Source: Robiginitomaculum sp.
Lineage (GTDB): Bacteria; Pseudomonadota; Alphaproteobacteria; Caulobacterales; Maricaulaceae
Length of the DNA: 64,000 bases
NCBI GenBank assembly: GCA_002733805.1
Contig: NVXG01000002.1
Coordinates: 62,001-126,000, forward strand
Direction of reading: 5' to 3'
Position numbers and translations under genes: made by a program. Below are positions 19,150 to 28,238 of the stretch, in pieces (the stretch's first letter is position 1; every line of letters begins with the position of its first letter). The notes beneath the pieces were generated by a model that had not been told where the DNA came from, ran no database searches, and saw only the letters and a program-made list of their open reading frames with translations.

Positions 19150-19908
19150 ATGAAACGAAAAACCTATGAAAACGAGCTTCGATCTCTGCAAATCGAGTTG
19201 TGTAAATTGCAGCGTCATGTCGTCGAGACCGATGCACGCCTGTGCGTGATCTTTGAAGGCAGAGATACCGCTGGCAAAGGCGGCTCCATCAAGCGAGTTA
19301 CCGCCAATCTACCGCCTCGTGAAGTGCGGGCAATTGCCCTGCCCAAGCCCAATGAACGCGAGCGCGATAGCTGGTATTTCCAGCGCTACATCCCCCACCT
19401 TCCGGCCAAGGGGGAAATCGTCCTGTTGGACCGATCTTGGTATAACCGAGCCGGGGTTGAGCCGGTGATGGGGTTCTGCAGCGAGGAACAGCACCAGACC
19501 TTTTTGGCTGCCGTACCGCACATGGAAGAAATCCTGGCCAAGGACGGTATCAAACTGATCAAATTCTGGCTCGATATTGACCGAACTGAACAGGCCGAGC
19601 GATTGGAAGCCCGCCAGGTTGATCCGTTAAAAACTTGGAAGCTCAGTCCGATGGATGCCGAGGCCCAAAAACGCTGGGATGCTTATTCAGCGGCACGCAA
19701 TTCCATGCTCGAACAAACCGACCACCCCCATGGGCGCTGGACGGTAATCGAAGCCACTGACAAGCGCAAAGCACGATTGGCCATCATCCGGCAAATCTTG
19801 CAGAGTTTTGCCTATGAAGCATGTGATGCGGACCTGATCAAACCGCGCGGCAAAACCGCCCGTAGCTTTACGCCGGACATGTTACAAGACGGCGGCTTGC
19901 ACCCATAA
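19150..19908 (+). CDS. ppk2: polyphosphate kinase 2 family protein
   Basis: A PPK2-type enzyme of 252 residues that moves phosphate between polyphosphate and nucleotides. Walker A-like FEGRDTAGKGGSIKR is at residues 35-49, and Walker B DRSWYNRAGVEPVMGF begins at 94. The short one-domain layout fits class I, which makes ATP or GTP from polyP. GGGAG lies 10 bases before the ATG. It converges with an M28 peptidase gene, with a terminator between. Confidence 0.9.
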   Translation: MKRKTYENELRSLQIELCKLQRHVVETDARLCVIFEGRDTAGKGGSIKRVTANLPPREVRAIALPKPNERERDSWYFQRYIPHLPAKGEIVLLDRSWYNRAGVEPVMGFCSEEQHQTFLAAVPHMEEILAKDGIKLIKFWLDIDRTEQAERLEARQVDPLKTWKLSPMDAEAQKRWDAYSAARNSMLEQTDHPHGRWTVIEATDKRKARLAIIRQILQSFAYEACDADLIKPRGKTARSFTPDMLQDGGLHP

Positions 19909-19912
19909 AAAA

Positions 19913-19941
19913 CCCGGCCGCATGGGTCACACACGGCCGGG
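19913..19941 (-). terminator. terminator between ppk2 and M28 peptidase gene
   Basis: CCCGGCCG (19913-19920) pairs with CGGCCGGG (19934-19941). On the minus strand the stem is followed by six T, so it mainly ends the peptidase transcript. Confidence 0.8.
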
Positions 19942-19965
19942 CAATTATTGTTCAATCTAATCGGG

Positions 19966-21717
19966 TTATTTCATCATTTCATCGCGCAAGGCTTTGAATT
20001 CATTACCTTCATACCAGTTTGGCCAATTGCCCTGATGGGACATTTCTTCGCCAACCAGATACATGATGTCAAAATCCTGGGTCATGCCGGAAATATCCCA
20101 ATCGTCTGAGTATTCGTCAGATACCTTGTGATAATTGTCAGCCTCATAGATTTTCGCTAGCTTTTCACCAGCTTCCTTACCGCCAACAATCAAGTCCGAA
20201 CCGCCGCCGCCATACAACATCGGCACGCCCTTTTTAGCCATCGAGATATGGTCCGAGCGATAGAAATGCCCGGCTTCCGGGGTTTGATCCGGAATCAGAT
20301 GCTTGCCATGAGCCGCAGCTTTTTCCTTCAGGATGTCTTCCATCTCTGATGAACCAAAGCCAATCACTTCCATGTCATTGGAACGCGGTGCGGGCAACAT
20401 TGCATCAATATTGATGCCCCCAACAATTTGGTTCAGCGGTACAAATGGGTCTTCGGCAAAATAGGCCGAGCCTAACAAACCAGATTCTTCCGCCGTAACC
20501 GCGAGGAACAAAATGGACCGATCCGGAGGCGTTTCCTGATGCATGAACGCATCGGCAATGGTCAAAATTCCGGCCACGCCGGTCGCATTATCAACCGCAC
20601 CGTTATAAATACCATCTTCGCCATCAGCGACGTCCTTTTTACCCAGATGATCCCAATGCGCTGTGTAGAGAACGTATTCGTCCGGGTGGGTTGCACCGGG
20701 CAAAACGCCAGCCACATTGCGCGAGACCAGATGTTTGATCTCGGTTTGCAAACGACCACTTAAAGTTACGCCTTCCATCAGCGACGGTTTGAAACCAAGC
20801 TTACCAGCCTCGTCGCGCATCGCTTCATAATCATGTCCGGAATCAGCGAATAGCTTTTTAGCACCGTCCAGCGAAATCCAACCCTCGAGCTTGGTCCGGT
20901 TTGCTCCCCCATCGGGGCGTTCCAGATCGTATTGTGCACCAGACCAACTGCCCGACACCACGCCCCATGGATAACTGGCTGGAGCCGTTTCATGGACGAT
21001 AATGGCAGCGGCCGCACCTTTGCGCCCGGCTTCTTCGAACTTGTAAGTCCAACGGCCATAATAGGTCATGGCCTTGCCATTAAACAGATCCCCGTCTGGG
21101 TTCACAAAACCGGGATCATTGATCAGCATAACTACCGTTTTACCGGTTACATCAATGCCAGCATAATCGTCCCAACCATATTCAGGTGCGACCACGCCAT
21201 AGCCAACAAACACCACATCTGTTGGGTCAAAGCTGATATCTTCGTTTATTTTTTTAGTCCAGAAAATCTTGTCGCTGCCCATGGTCAGATCAACTGCTTG
21301 CCCGGCAATGGCAAAATCCATCCGGGAAGTCTCTAGGTTCAAAGTGGATTCTACCAATGGCGTAGCCTGAAACCATGAACCATCCACTGCTGGCTGCAAT
21401 CCAATGCGGGCCATTTCATCGGCAACCCATTGCCCGGCGGCAATGCCGCCCGGTGTGGTTGGCGCACGCCCTTCATATTTATCGTCAGAAATTTCCTTGA
21501 TGCGCGCCCGCAAACCACTTTCAGAAATGGTTACGGCCAACTGGGTCGCAGGTGCCTCTGCAATGATATTGCTGGGGGTTTCACCACCCGGCAAGGGTGT
21601 GGCTTTGTCAGCTTCATTATGTGTGACCACATCGGGTGTTGCGTTCTCAGCCGTGCAGGCACTTAGGCCGACCAGACACAAACTGGCAACGCCGCCCAAT
21701 AAAAACAGGTTTTTCAT
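19966..21717 (-). CDS. M28 family metallopeptidase, lipoprotein
   Basis: A 583-residue exported zinc peptidase. The N-terminus is a lipoprotein signal (LCLVGLSAC, Cys about residue 21). A PA-like insert around residues 150-330 precedes the catalytic domain: YTAHWDHLG (zinc His), NGAVDNATG (bridging Asp), TAEESGLLGS (catalytic Glu and ligand), and RSDHISM (last His). Probably an envelope-anchored aminopeptidase for peptide scavenging. Single gene; a second M28 peptidase is encoded 1 kb away. Confidence 0.88.
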   Translation of the reverse strand: MKNLFLLGGVASLCLVGLSACTAENATPDVVTHNEADKATPLPGGETPSNIIAEAPATQLAVTISESGLRARIKEISDDKYEGRAPTTPGGIAAGQWVADEMARIGLQPAVDGSWFQATPLVESTLNLETSRMDFAIAGQAVDLTMGSDKIFWTKKINEDISFDPTDVVFVGYGVVAPEYGWDDYAGIDVTGKTVVMLINDPGFVNPDGDLFNGKAMTYYGRWTYKFEEAGRKGAAAAIIVHETAPASYPWGVVSGSWSGAQYDLERPDGGANRTKLEGWISLDGAKKLFADSGHDYEAMRDEAGKLGFKPSLMEGVTLSGRLQTEIKHLVSRNVAGVLPGATHPDEYVLYTAHWDHLGKKDVADGEDGIYNGAVDNATGVAGILTIADAFMHQETPPDRSILFLAVTAEESGLLGSAYFAEDPFVPLNQIVGGINIDAMLPAPRSNDMEVIGFGSSEMEDILKEKAAAHGKHLIPDQTPEAGHFYRSDHISMAKKGVPMLYGGGGSDLIVGGKEAGEKLAKIYEADNYHKVSDEYSDDWDISGMTQDFDIMYLVGEEMSHQGNWPNWYEGNEFKALRDEMMK

Positions 21718-21826
21718 CTAATTACTCCTTGATGACCAAAGGACTTTTCTATTCCTGCACAAGAAGCTACAGCTAGTTGCCCGACCCGGCAATCCGCTTG
21801 TCAAAACTAGTAGGAGAAACCCTTCC

Positions 21827-22582
21827 ATGTCCCAACCTGCCGACACCCCGCCAAAAAGAAACAAGGTCATAGACCTAGTGATCATTGTTGTGCTGATGGG
21901 CATTGGCGGCGCGGCGTTGGTCTCAAAAGTTGGCAGGAATGAACCCGTACGCTTTTCCGATCAACAAATTCAAGCCAGCGACCGGGTTCTTTTGAAAACT
22001 GCCGAGCAAAATCTGGCCTTGGCAACACCGATCAGCCTGCTGCAAGCCAGAGACGGATTTGCCGAAATCCTTGGCCGATACCCGGAATTTCCACCGGCCA
22101 TCGGTCAAATGGCCTTGAGCCGCGCCTTGATACTTCACTTAAGGCTAGCCCCATCCCCCAATGGATGGGCTTTGGTTGCGCGTGAATCCCGTTCCGTTTT
22201 GCAAACTTTTCCCAACCAGAAAGACGCATTGCTGGCGGCCGCATGGGCTGCTTTTTATGATGAAAATAAACCGGATCAAGCCAATCAAATGGCGCAGAGC
22301 GCCCAAAAACAACAGCGTTATAACCCGCTGGCCCTCGTATTACAGGCCAATATAGCCGATGCAAAAGGCAAGCCAAAACTAGCCATTCGGTTTAGCGAAA
22401 CCTTGGCGTTGCAAGAACCAAATGCCATGTGGTTGCGCCTGACCGGATGCCGCTTGCACGTTAAATACAGCCAATGGGAACGAGCCGCGAGCAGTTGCAA
22501 ATGGGCAGCAAAGCCAGAACCATCTCATCCAGAGGCAACCGAATTATTGGCAATCGCTAAGGCAAATTTACCAAAGCGATAA
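21827..22582 (+). CDS. membrane-anchored TPR-like protein
   Basis: A 251-residue protein with a short cytosolic tail, one membrane segment (VIDLVIIVVLMGIGGAALV, about residues 14-32), and a helical C-terminal part with repeated A-L-A patterns typical of tetratricopeptide repeats (NPLALVLQANIADAKG, EPSHPEATELLAIAKA). Function unknown; such proteins often act as scaffolds. AGGAG precedes the ATG. It lies between two M28 peptidase genes. Confidence 0.65.
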   Translation: MSQPADTPPKRNKVIDLVIIVVLMGIGGAALVSKVGRNEPVRFSDQQIQASDRVLLKTAEQNLALATPISLLQARDGFAEILGRYPEFPPAIGQMALSRALILHLRLAPSPNGWALVARESRSVLQTFPNQKDALLAAAWAAFYDENKPDQANQMAQSAQKQQRYNPLALVLQANIADAKGKPKLAIRFSETLALQEPNAMWLRLTGCRLHVKYSQWERAASSCKWAAKPEPSHPEATELLAIAKANLPKR

Positions 22583-22673
22583 CGTTTATTTTATCTTCCC
22601 AATACTGGTACAGGCCGAAAGCCTGTGTCAGGGTGAGAAGACTCATTCTTAAGCAAAATTCCGGAACAATCCA

Positions 22674-24053
22674 ATGATCAAACAAACTAGCACGGCCCTG
22701 TTCTTTCTTACCCTGTTTTCAATTTCCACAGCGATGGCTGGCGAATTGGAACAACAAGCAGAAACACTGATTGATACGGCATTGGCCAGTTCCCTGTCCT
22801 ATGAAATTGTTGAAAGCCTGACCACCGAAGTCGGCCCCAGACTGGCCGGCACCGAAGCTGAAGCCAGAGCCAGATACTGGGCGGTAAAATCTCTGACGGA
22901 TCTTGGCTTTTCAAACGTGCATGTGGAACCGTTTGATATGGTTGGCTGGGAACGCGGGCAAATTTCGGTTGATGTCGGCGCGCCCTACTCTCAGCCTTTA
23001 ACCGCTGCGGCTTTGGGCAAATCCATCGGCACACCGATTGGCGGATTTAAGGCGCAGATTGTCCGGTTCAAGGATTTTGCCGAACTGATGGCCGCACCCG
23101 AAGGCTCGATCACCGGTAAAATCGCATTCATTGATGGCTCGATGGTCCGCACCCAAGATGGCTCGGGCTATGGCTTGGCCGGTCCCCGGCGCTGGGTCGG
23201 GGCAAGCGAGGCAGCGCGACGCGGGGCCATTGCCTTGCTGATCCGCTCCGTAGGCACTGATTATCACCGCAACCCCCATACCGGTGGTACGGTATATGAC
23301 GAAGATGTGCCGCGCATCCCGGCGGCCGCCTTGTCCAACCCAGATGCCGATCAATTGGCCCGCCTGTTGGCGCTTAAAAGCGATCTGACCATACACTACA
23401 CCCAGACCTCCCGGATCTTGGGCACCGTAAAATCCGGCAATGTTATCGGTGAAATCACCGGATCAGAATTTCCGGATGAAGTGGTGTTGCTGGGCGCGCA
23501 TCTGGATAGCTGGGACAATGGAACCGGGGCTATTGACGATGGTGCCGGTGTGGCAATCGTAACGGCCGCTGCCAAGTTAATTGCTGACTTTGGCACACCA
23601 AAACGGACCATCCGCGTGGTATTGTTTGGCGCAGAAGAGCCGGGTTTGTATGGTGCAAAAGCCTATGTAGAGGCGCACAAGGACGACTTTGATCAGATCA
23701 TGATAGTCACCGAATCCGATTTTGGTGCGGGGCGGGTCTGGCGTATGGATACCGGAATTGCCAAAGCCGACGAAGCCAAGGCCGACCAAATTCAGGCGGT
23801 GTTGGCCCGGTTGGGTGTAACCAAAGGCCTTCGCACGGCCAACGGTGGATCAGACGTCAGCGCGCTTTCCGGTGCCGGTGCGCCAGCAATTTCCTTACGG
23901 CAAAATGGTTGGGATTACTTTGATCTGCACCATACACCAGACGACACGTTGGACAAAATTGATCCGGCTGATCTGGCTCAAAACACTGCGGTTTACGCAG
24001 CCTATGGCTGGATGGTAGCCAATACTGAGGGCGGGTTTCACGCCCCGGAATAA
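22674..24053 (+). CDS. M28 family metallopeptidase, carboxypeptidase Q-like
   Basis: A 459-residue secreted peptidase. The Sec signal (LFFLTLFSISTAMA) ends at AMA with cleavage likely before Gly. Zinc site: LGAHLDSWD (His), GAIDDGAG (Asp), FGAEEPGLYGA (Glu pair), TESDFGAG (Asp) and DLHHTPDD (His). The order and spacing match the M28 subgroup of plasma glutamate carboxypeptidase. It acts in the periplasm on dipeptides, by family knowledge. About 90 bases separate it from the TPR gene, so cotranscription is possible. Confidence 0.88.
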   Translation: MIKQTSTALFFLTLFSISTAMAGELEQQAETLIDTALASSLSYEIVESLTTEVGPRLAGTEAEARARYWAVKSLTDLGFSNVHVEPFDMVGWERGQISVDVGAPYSQPLTAAALGKSIGTPIGGFKAQIVRFKDFAELMAAPEGSITGKIAFIDGSMVRTQDGSGYGLAGPRRWVGASEAARRGAIALLIRSVGTDYHRNPHTGGTVYDEDVPRIPAAALSNPDADQLARLLALKSDLTIHYTQTSRILGTVKSGNVIGEITGSEFPDEVVLLGAHLDSWDNGTGAIDDGAGVAIVTAAAKLIADFGTPKRTIRVVLFGAEEPGLYGAKAYVEAHKDDFDQIMIVTESDFGAGRVWRMDTGIAKADEAKADQIQAVLARLGVTKGLRTANGGSDVSALSGAGAPAISLRQNGWDYFDLHHTPDDTLDKIDPADLAQNTAVYAAYGWMVANTEGGFHAPE

Positions 24054-24084
24054 GCGGGTAACCAGCAGGTAAGATAGCTTTGGC

Positions 24085-26205
24085 TCAGGCAGTTTGCTTG
24101 CAAGTTGTGCCGTACTGATTTTGGGCGGTTGCATCGGCCATGGCCTGATATAGATCGGCCGGGCTGATCGGTTTTCCAATGTGTTCATCGGCGCCGATTT
24201 CACGAATTTTAGCAACTTGATCAGCCATCACATCGGCCGTCACCGCAATAATCGGAACGCCAGAAACTGCCCCCTTCAAGTTGCGAATTTCCCGAATGGC
24301 CGCCAACCCATCCATAACCGGCATTTGCATATCCATCAGAACCAAATCAAACGCATGGGCCTGCACGGCCTCAACCGCCAACTGTCCATTCTCGACCAAT
24401 GTGACCTGGTGCCCAGCCACTTCCAATAATTTTCGAACCAGAAACTGGTTGGCCGGATGGTCTTCTGCAACCAGAATATCAAGCGGTCGTTGCGCCGTGT
24501 CGTCTTGTTCAACTTCAACATCCAAAGGCGCTACATTGGCTGCGCGCAACGGGATCACAAACCGAAAAATACTGCCCTGACCAACCACGCTTTCAACCTC
24601 AACACTTCCGTCCATGGCCTCGGCCAGTTGTTTCACAATCGATAGGCCCAATCCGGTACCACCAAAATTGCGGGTAATGGAATTATCAGCTTGGGTGAAC
24701 CGGTCGAAGATCTGTTGGCGCGCCTCTTCATTCATCCCGATCCCAGTGTCGGAAACCTCGACCCGCAACAAGGGTTCTGCCGCACTTCGGGCAATGGCCA
24801 TCGACAGTGTCACTTTGCCCTCATGGGTAAACTTGATCGCATTGGAAAGAAGGTTGTTCAAAACCTGACCAAAGCGGGTGACGTCCCCCTTGATTTGCCT
24901 TGGCAGATCGTCGGTGAAACTGACATTGAATTGCAGCCCTTTATCTAACGCCATTTGTTGTAGCGGTCGGATCATGGAGCGAGATTCCGCCACCAGATCA
25001 AACGGCTCATCCTGCAAGCTGAACCCTTCTGTTTCATATTTGCTGAAATCCAGAATATCATTAATGATGGTCATAAGGGAGTTTGCAGAACTGGCGGCAA
25101 TATCAACCAATTCATGCTGATCTTCGTCCAAACGAGTATCTGCTAATAACCCCAACATGCCCATCACACCATTCATCGGCGTACGAATTTCATGGCTCAT
25201 ACTGGCTAAGAAATTGGATTTTGCATCAACCGCCAACTCGGCTTCCCGTTGAAATTGTTCAGCAATTTTTTGGGAAGTTTTAGCTTCGATCAATGCCTCT
25301 TGCAGGGATGCCTGTTGTTGTCGATTTTCAATAATCAACCCCAGCGTATGGCAAAAACTCTCCAGAAAAGATTCGTGCTGCGCGTCGCGCGGGGAGCCTT
25401 CTTCTAAATACAAAGCCAAAACACCAACCAATCCGCCACTACCACGGATTGGCAAATTCAAATGGCCATGCGGTTGCATCCCATCTGGTTGAATTTCATG
25501 GTTATGGTCAACACAAGCGGCATAAACGACTTTATCTTTCGCCGCGACCTGACCGCATAAACACTGACCAAAAGCAACTTTGCGGCAACTTGTCTCAAGT
25601 GAATGCGCGTTGGTATGCACGGCTAGGCGCAGCAGATCCGCATCCTTGTCTTTGAGCAAAATCGCACCCTTTGACATGGTCTTTAACCAAGACACATCGA
25701 GCAATAAATCCAGGGATTTTTGTAACACCTGAGCCAGGTCATACTTGGGAAGATTCAGTTCACCTAACTGCAACTGAATCTCAGCATTTTCTCGAAATTG
25801 CCTTTGTTGATTGCGGTCAAATACCACTTTGGTAATGTCCGTTCGGATACTAACATAACCTTGTATCTTCCCATCCGGACCCATATCGGGGTGAATGGTG
25901 GTATCCAGCCAATAGATTTGGCCGTTTTTATCGCGGTTGCAGATCTGTCCACGCCAGGTCTTACCAGCAGAAATGCGCCCCCACATGGCTTTAAAAAATG
26001 CCTTTGAGTGCATGCCTGAGTTTACAATTCGATGGTTACTGCCAATCAACTCTTCACGGGAATATCCGGAGAGGTGAATAAAATTCTGATTTATATCCAG
26101 AATGGTTCCGTCCGCATCCGTAACCGCAATGACCGAGTGGCTGCTGGCCGCCGCATGAATATCGATTCCATTAGCGTTATTTTTCTGCATCAGATAACCG
26201 TCCAT
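24085..26205 (-). CDS. PAS-GAF hybrid sensor histidine kinase with receiver
   Basis: A soluble kinase of about 706 residues. Domain order: PAS (about 10-125, with [16 protein letters not shown]), GAF (about 150-300), HisKA with [15 protein letters not shown] (phospho-His), HATPase_c with [10 protein letters not shown] and [11 protein letters not shown], and a C-terminal receiver [12 protein letters not shown]...[13 protein letters not shown] with the phospho-Asp. No membrane helix is seen, so it senses a cytosolic cue. The GAF part has two closely spaced Cys (FGQCLCGQV) that could bind metal or react with thiols. The start is uncertain; an ATG at 26190 has the better ribosome site. Confidence 0.85.
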   Translation of the reverse strand: MDGYLMQKNNANGIDIHAAASSHSVIAVTDADGTILDINQNFIHLSGYSREELIGSNHRIVNSGMHSKAFFKAMWGRISAGKTWRGQICNRDKNGQIYWLDTTIHPDMGPDGKIQGYVSIRTDITKVVFDRNQQRQFRENAEIQLQLGELNLPKYDLAQVLQKSLDLLLDVSWLKTMSKGAILLKDKDADLLRLAVHTNAHSLETSCRKVAFGQCLCGQVAAKDKVVYAACVDHNHEIQPDGMQPHGHLNLPIRGSGGLVGVLALYLEEGSPRDAQHESFLESFCHTLGLIIENRQQQASLQEALIEAKTSQKIAEQFQREAELAVDAKSNFLASMSHEIRTPMNGVMGMLGLLADTRLDEDQHELVDIAASSANSLMTIINDILDFSKYETEGFSLQDEPFDLVAESRSMIRPLQQMALDKGLQFNVSFTDDLPRQIKGDVTRFGQVLNNLLSNAIKFTHEGKVTLSMAIARSAAEPLLRVEVSDTGIGMNEEARQQIFDRFTQADNSITRNFGGTGLGLSIVKQLAEAMDGSVEVESVVGQGSIFRFVIPLRAANVAPLDVEVEQDDTAQRPLDILVAEDHPANQFLVRKLLEVAGHQVTLVENGQLAVEAVQAHAFDLVLMDMQMPVMDGLAAIREIRNLKGAVSGVPIIAVTADVMADQVAKIREIGADEHIGKPISPADLYQAMADATAQNQYGTTCKQTA

Positions 26206-26534
26206 AGTGAGCCGAACCTCGGATACCCGGATCGTACGCTGACCTTGGTTTCTAAACGGTAAAAATGGTTGTAAGTAAAAATAATACAACTTTTAGTTGC
26301 TTTTTATTTTATCTAACACCCTAAGATGCTACCACACTATCTCAATGTTTCTTATCACGATGGATACGATACACTTCGCATCAACCCTCTTTACCGTCTT
26401 TTGACAGCACCATTTTCTAATCAAATGTCTCGGCCTTCATATCCAAAATGGTAGTGCAGACATAGCTTTTGTCGATATAGGGGTTATCGGGAATCAGGGC
26501 CGGATTGTATAATTACGATTCAGACCGTTTGGCG

Positions 26535-27473
26535 CTATTGATCGTAATAGAGAGTGACCACGTGCTTGGCTTCGGCGAAAAACAGCCAACGCTCCACAAC
26601 CAGACCCAACCCACAAAGCAATGTGGCGACAGACAGAAAATACTGCGCCATTTCTGGCACGAGCCAACCGCCAACCACCAGTGCAAACGGTAAAATAAAG
26701 GCGCAGATCACCGCAATGCGGCGCAGCTTTTTGCTGTGTTTGCGGGCAATGGAATACCCCATTTCCTTCAGCAAGTAATTGGGTTGATCGTGCGGGCTTT
26801 CGATCATCCGGACTTTGCCAAACTCGCCCAACCCGGTTGCTGTCTCTGCCGTATTGGCCAGGGGTCGGTCAATATTGCTCCAATAGGACAGCTTGATGAC
26901 CAAGCCAAACGCCAGAAAAAACAGGGTGGGCAACATCAACCAATCCGCCGCCTGCCAATACCCGCCCAACACCACCAGCCCGCAAGCCAGCACCGCGCCG
27001 CTCATCAGGGACAGCACCAGATAGCCCGGTGAGGTCCAACCAATTGACCAAGCTGGAATGGCTTTCAAGGAACCATAAATCATCGAAGTAGTGTAAACGG
27101 TGGCCAAGCTCATCACCGCGCCCAACAGGCCGAGCCAAATGATCGGGCCGGATACCGACCCCAGAAAAATCCAAGCCAAGGCGAATAGACCGGTGGGAAT
27201 AAACGTCAAAACAGCCAGTAATCCCTCGCGAGACAACCAAGAGGAGCGCCATTGCGACAAAGCGCGCCAAGCCCGCTCTGGATGGCCCAAATGCAAGGTC
27301 GAAGACAGCAGACCAGCCACGACCAGCGTAAATGCAATGCCAAAGGCGATCAGCCCGAACATGAAATCTGGACCAACCAACCCGCGATAGGACAACACGG
27401 CCAACCAAAACAGCAGGCCATAGCCCGCGCCGGTGGTGGTCGTGAAAAATATGACTGATTTTGCCGGATGCAT
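26535..27473 (-). CDS. soeC: DmsC/NrfD-like membrane anchor, likely sulfite dehydrogenase subunit C
   Basis: An integral membrane protein of 312 residues with about eight hydrophobic helices, in the DmsC anchor family. It binds the quinone-facing end of a molybdoenzyme. It is the last gene of a three-gene operon (9 bases after soeB). Together with the catalytic and iron-sulfur subunits it matches SoeABC, the cytoplasm-facing sulfite-oxidizing complex. DMSO reductase is the main alternative, but the sulfur-oxidation context favours Soe. Confidence 0.8.
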   Translation of the reverse strand: MHPAKSVIFFTTTTGAGYGLLFWLAVLSYRGLVGPDFMFGLIAFGIAFTLVVAGLLSSTLHLGHPERAWRALSQWRSSWLSREGLLAVLTFIPTGLFALAWIFLGSVSGPIIWLGLLGAVMSLATVYTTSMIYGSLKAIPAWSIGWTSPGYLVLSLMSGAVLACGLVVLGGYWQAADWLMLPTLFFLAFGLVIKLSYWSNIDRPLANTAETATGLGEFGKVRMIESPHDQPNYLLKEMGYSIARKHSKKLRRIAVICAFILPFALVVGGWLVPEMAQYFLSVATLLCGLGLVVERWLFFAEAKHVVTLYYDQ

Positions 27474-27482
27474 ATCTGTTTC

Positions 27483-28238
27483 CTACCTAGACAATACTTT
27501 ATCGACCCAGCTGGCCAACAAGCCAGCCCCGTCATCACTGTCATCCTGATGCGCCAGCATACGAGGTGCGCTCGCCTCGCCGCCGCCCACTTGCTTGGGC
27601 CGAGGTGGCAAATACCGATTGACCGGACGGGTACCTTGTTCGGGCATCAAGGCATACCCTTCGCGCGCCGCAACCAATTTGGATACTTCCGAATTGGGGT
27701 CGCCCAGATCGCCGAATGAACGCGCCCCGGTCGGACAGGTCGAAACACAGGCTGGCACCCGGCTCTCTTCGGGCAGGTTTTCATTATAAATTTTATCGAC
27801 GCACAACGTACATTTTTTCATGACGCCTTCGTCTTCATCATATTCACGAGCGCCATAGGGGCAGGCCCAGGAACACAATTTGCAACCAATACAAATATCA
27901 GTATTGACCAACACAATGCCGTCTTCCTCGCGCTTGTAACTCGCCCCCGTCGGACAGACCGTGACGCAAGGCGCATCATCACAATGCAAGCAGGATTTGG
28001 GGAAATGCACGGTCCGGCTGATCCCGGCATCCGATATCGCCTCAAAGGTATGGATCCGGTTGAACCAGACACCGTCCGGCTTGGCCCCATACGGTTCCAA
28101 ATCGGTCAATGGGGCCATTTTACCCGATGTATTCCATTCCTTGCAATTCACCGCACAGGCATGACAGCCCACGCAAATGTCCAGATCAATGACCAGACCT
28201 AGCTTCTTGCCCGAAGGATTTTTTGGCAAAGAAGTCAT
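27483..28238 (-). CDS. soeB: 4Fe-4S ferredoxin subunit, likely sulfite dehydrogenase subunit B
   Basis: A 251-residue DmsB-type protein with four cysteine groups for four [4Fe-4S] clusters: CVGCHACAVNC (residues 22-32), CLHCDDAPCVTVC, CIGCKLCSWAC, and CTLC paired with the later CVSTC. It relays electrons between the molybdopterin subunit and the membrane anchor. Its ATG overlaps the stop of soeA by 4 bases, showing tight coupling. Confidence 0.85.
   Translation of the reverse strand: MTSLPKNPSGKKLGLVIDLDICVGCHACAVNCKEWNTSGKMAPLTDLEPYGAKPDGVWFNRIHTFEAISDAGISRTVHFPKSCLHCDDAPCVTVCPTGASYKREEDGIVLVNTDICIGCKLCSWACPYGAREYDEDEGVMKKCTLCVDKIYNENLPEESRVPACVSTCPTGARSFGDLGDPNSEVSKLVAAREGYALMPEQGTRPVNRYLPPRPKQVGGGEASAPRMLAHQDDSDDGAGLLASWVDKVLSR

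Noticed and set aside
22610-22626. ACAGGC/GCCTGT hairpin between TPR and M28 genes as terminator
   Set aside because: Stem is only 6 pairs and no T-run follows.
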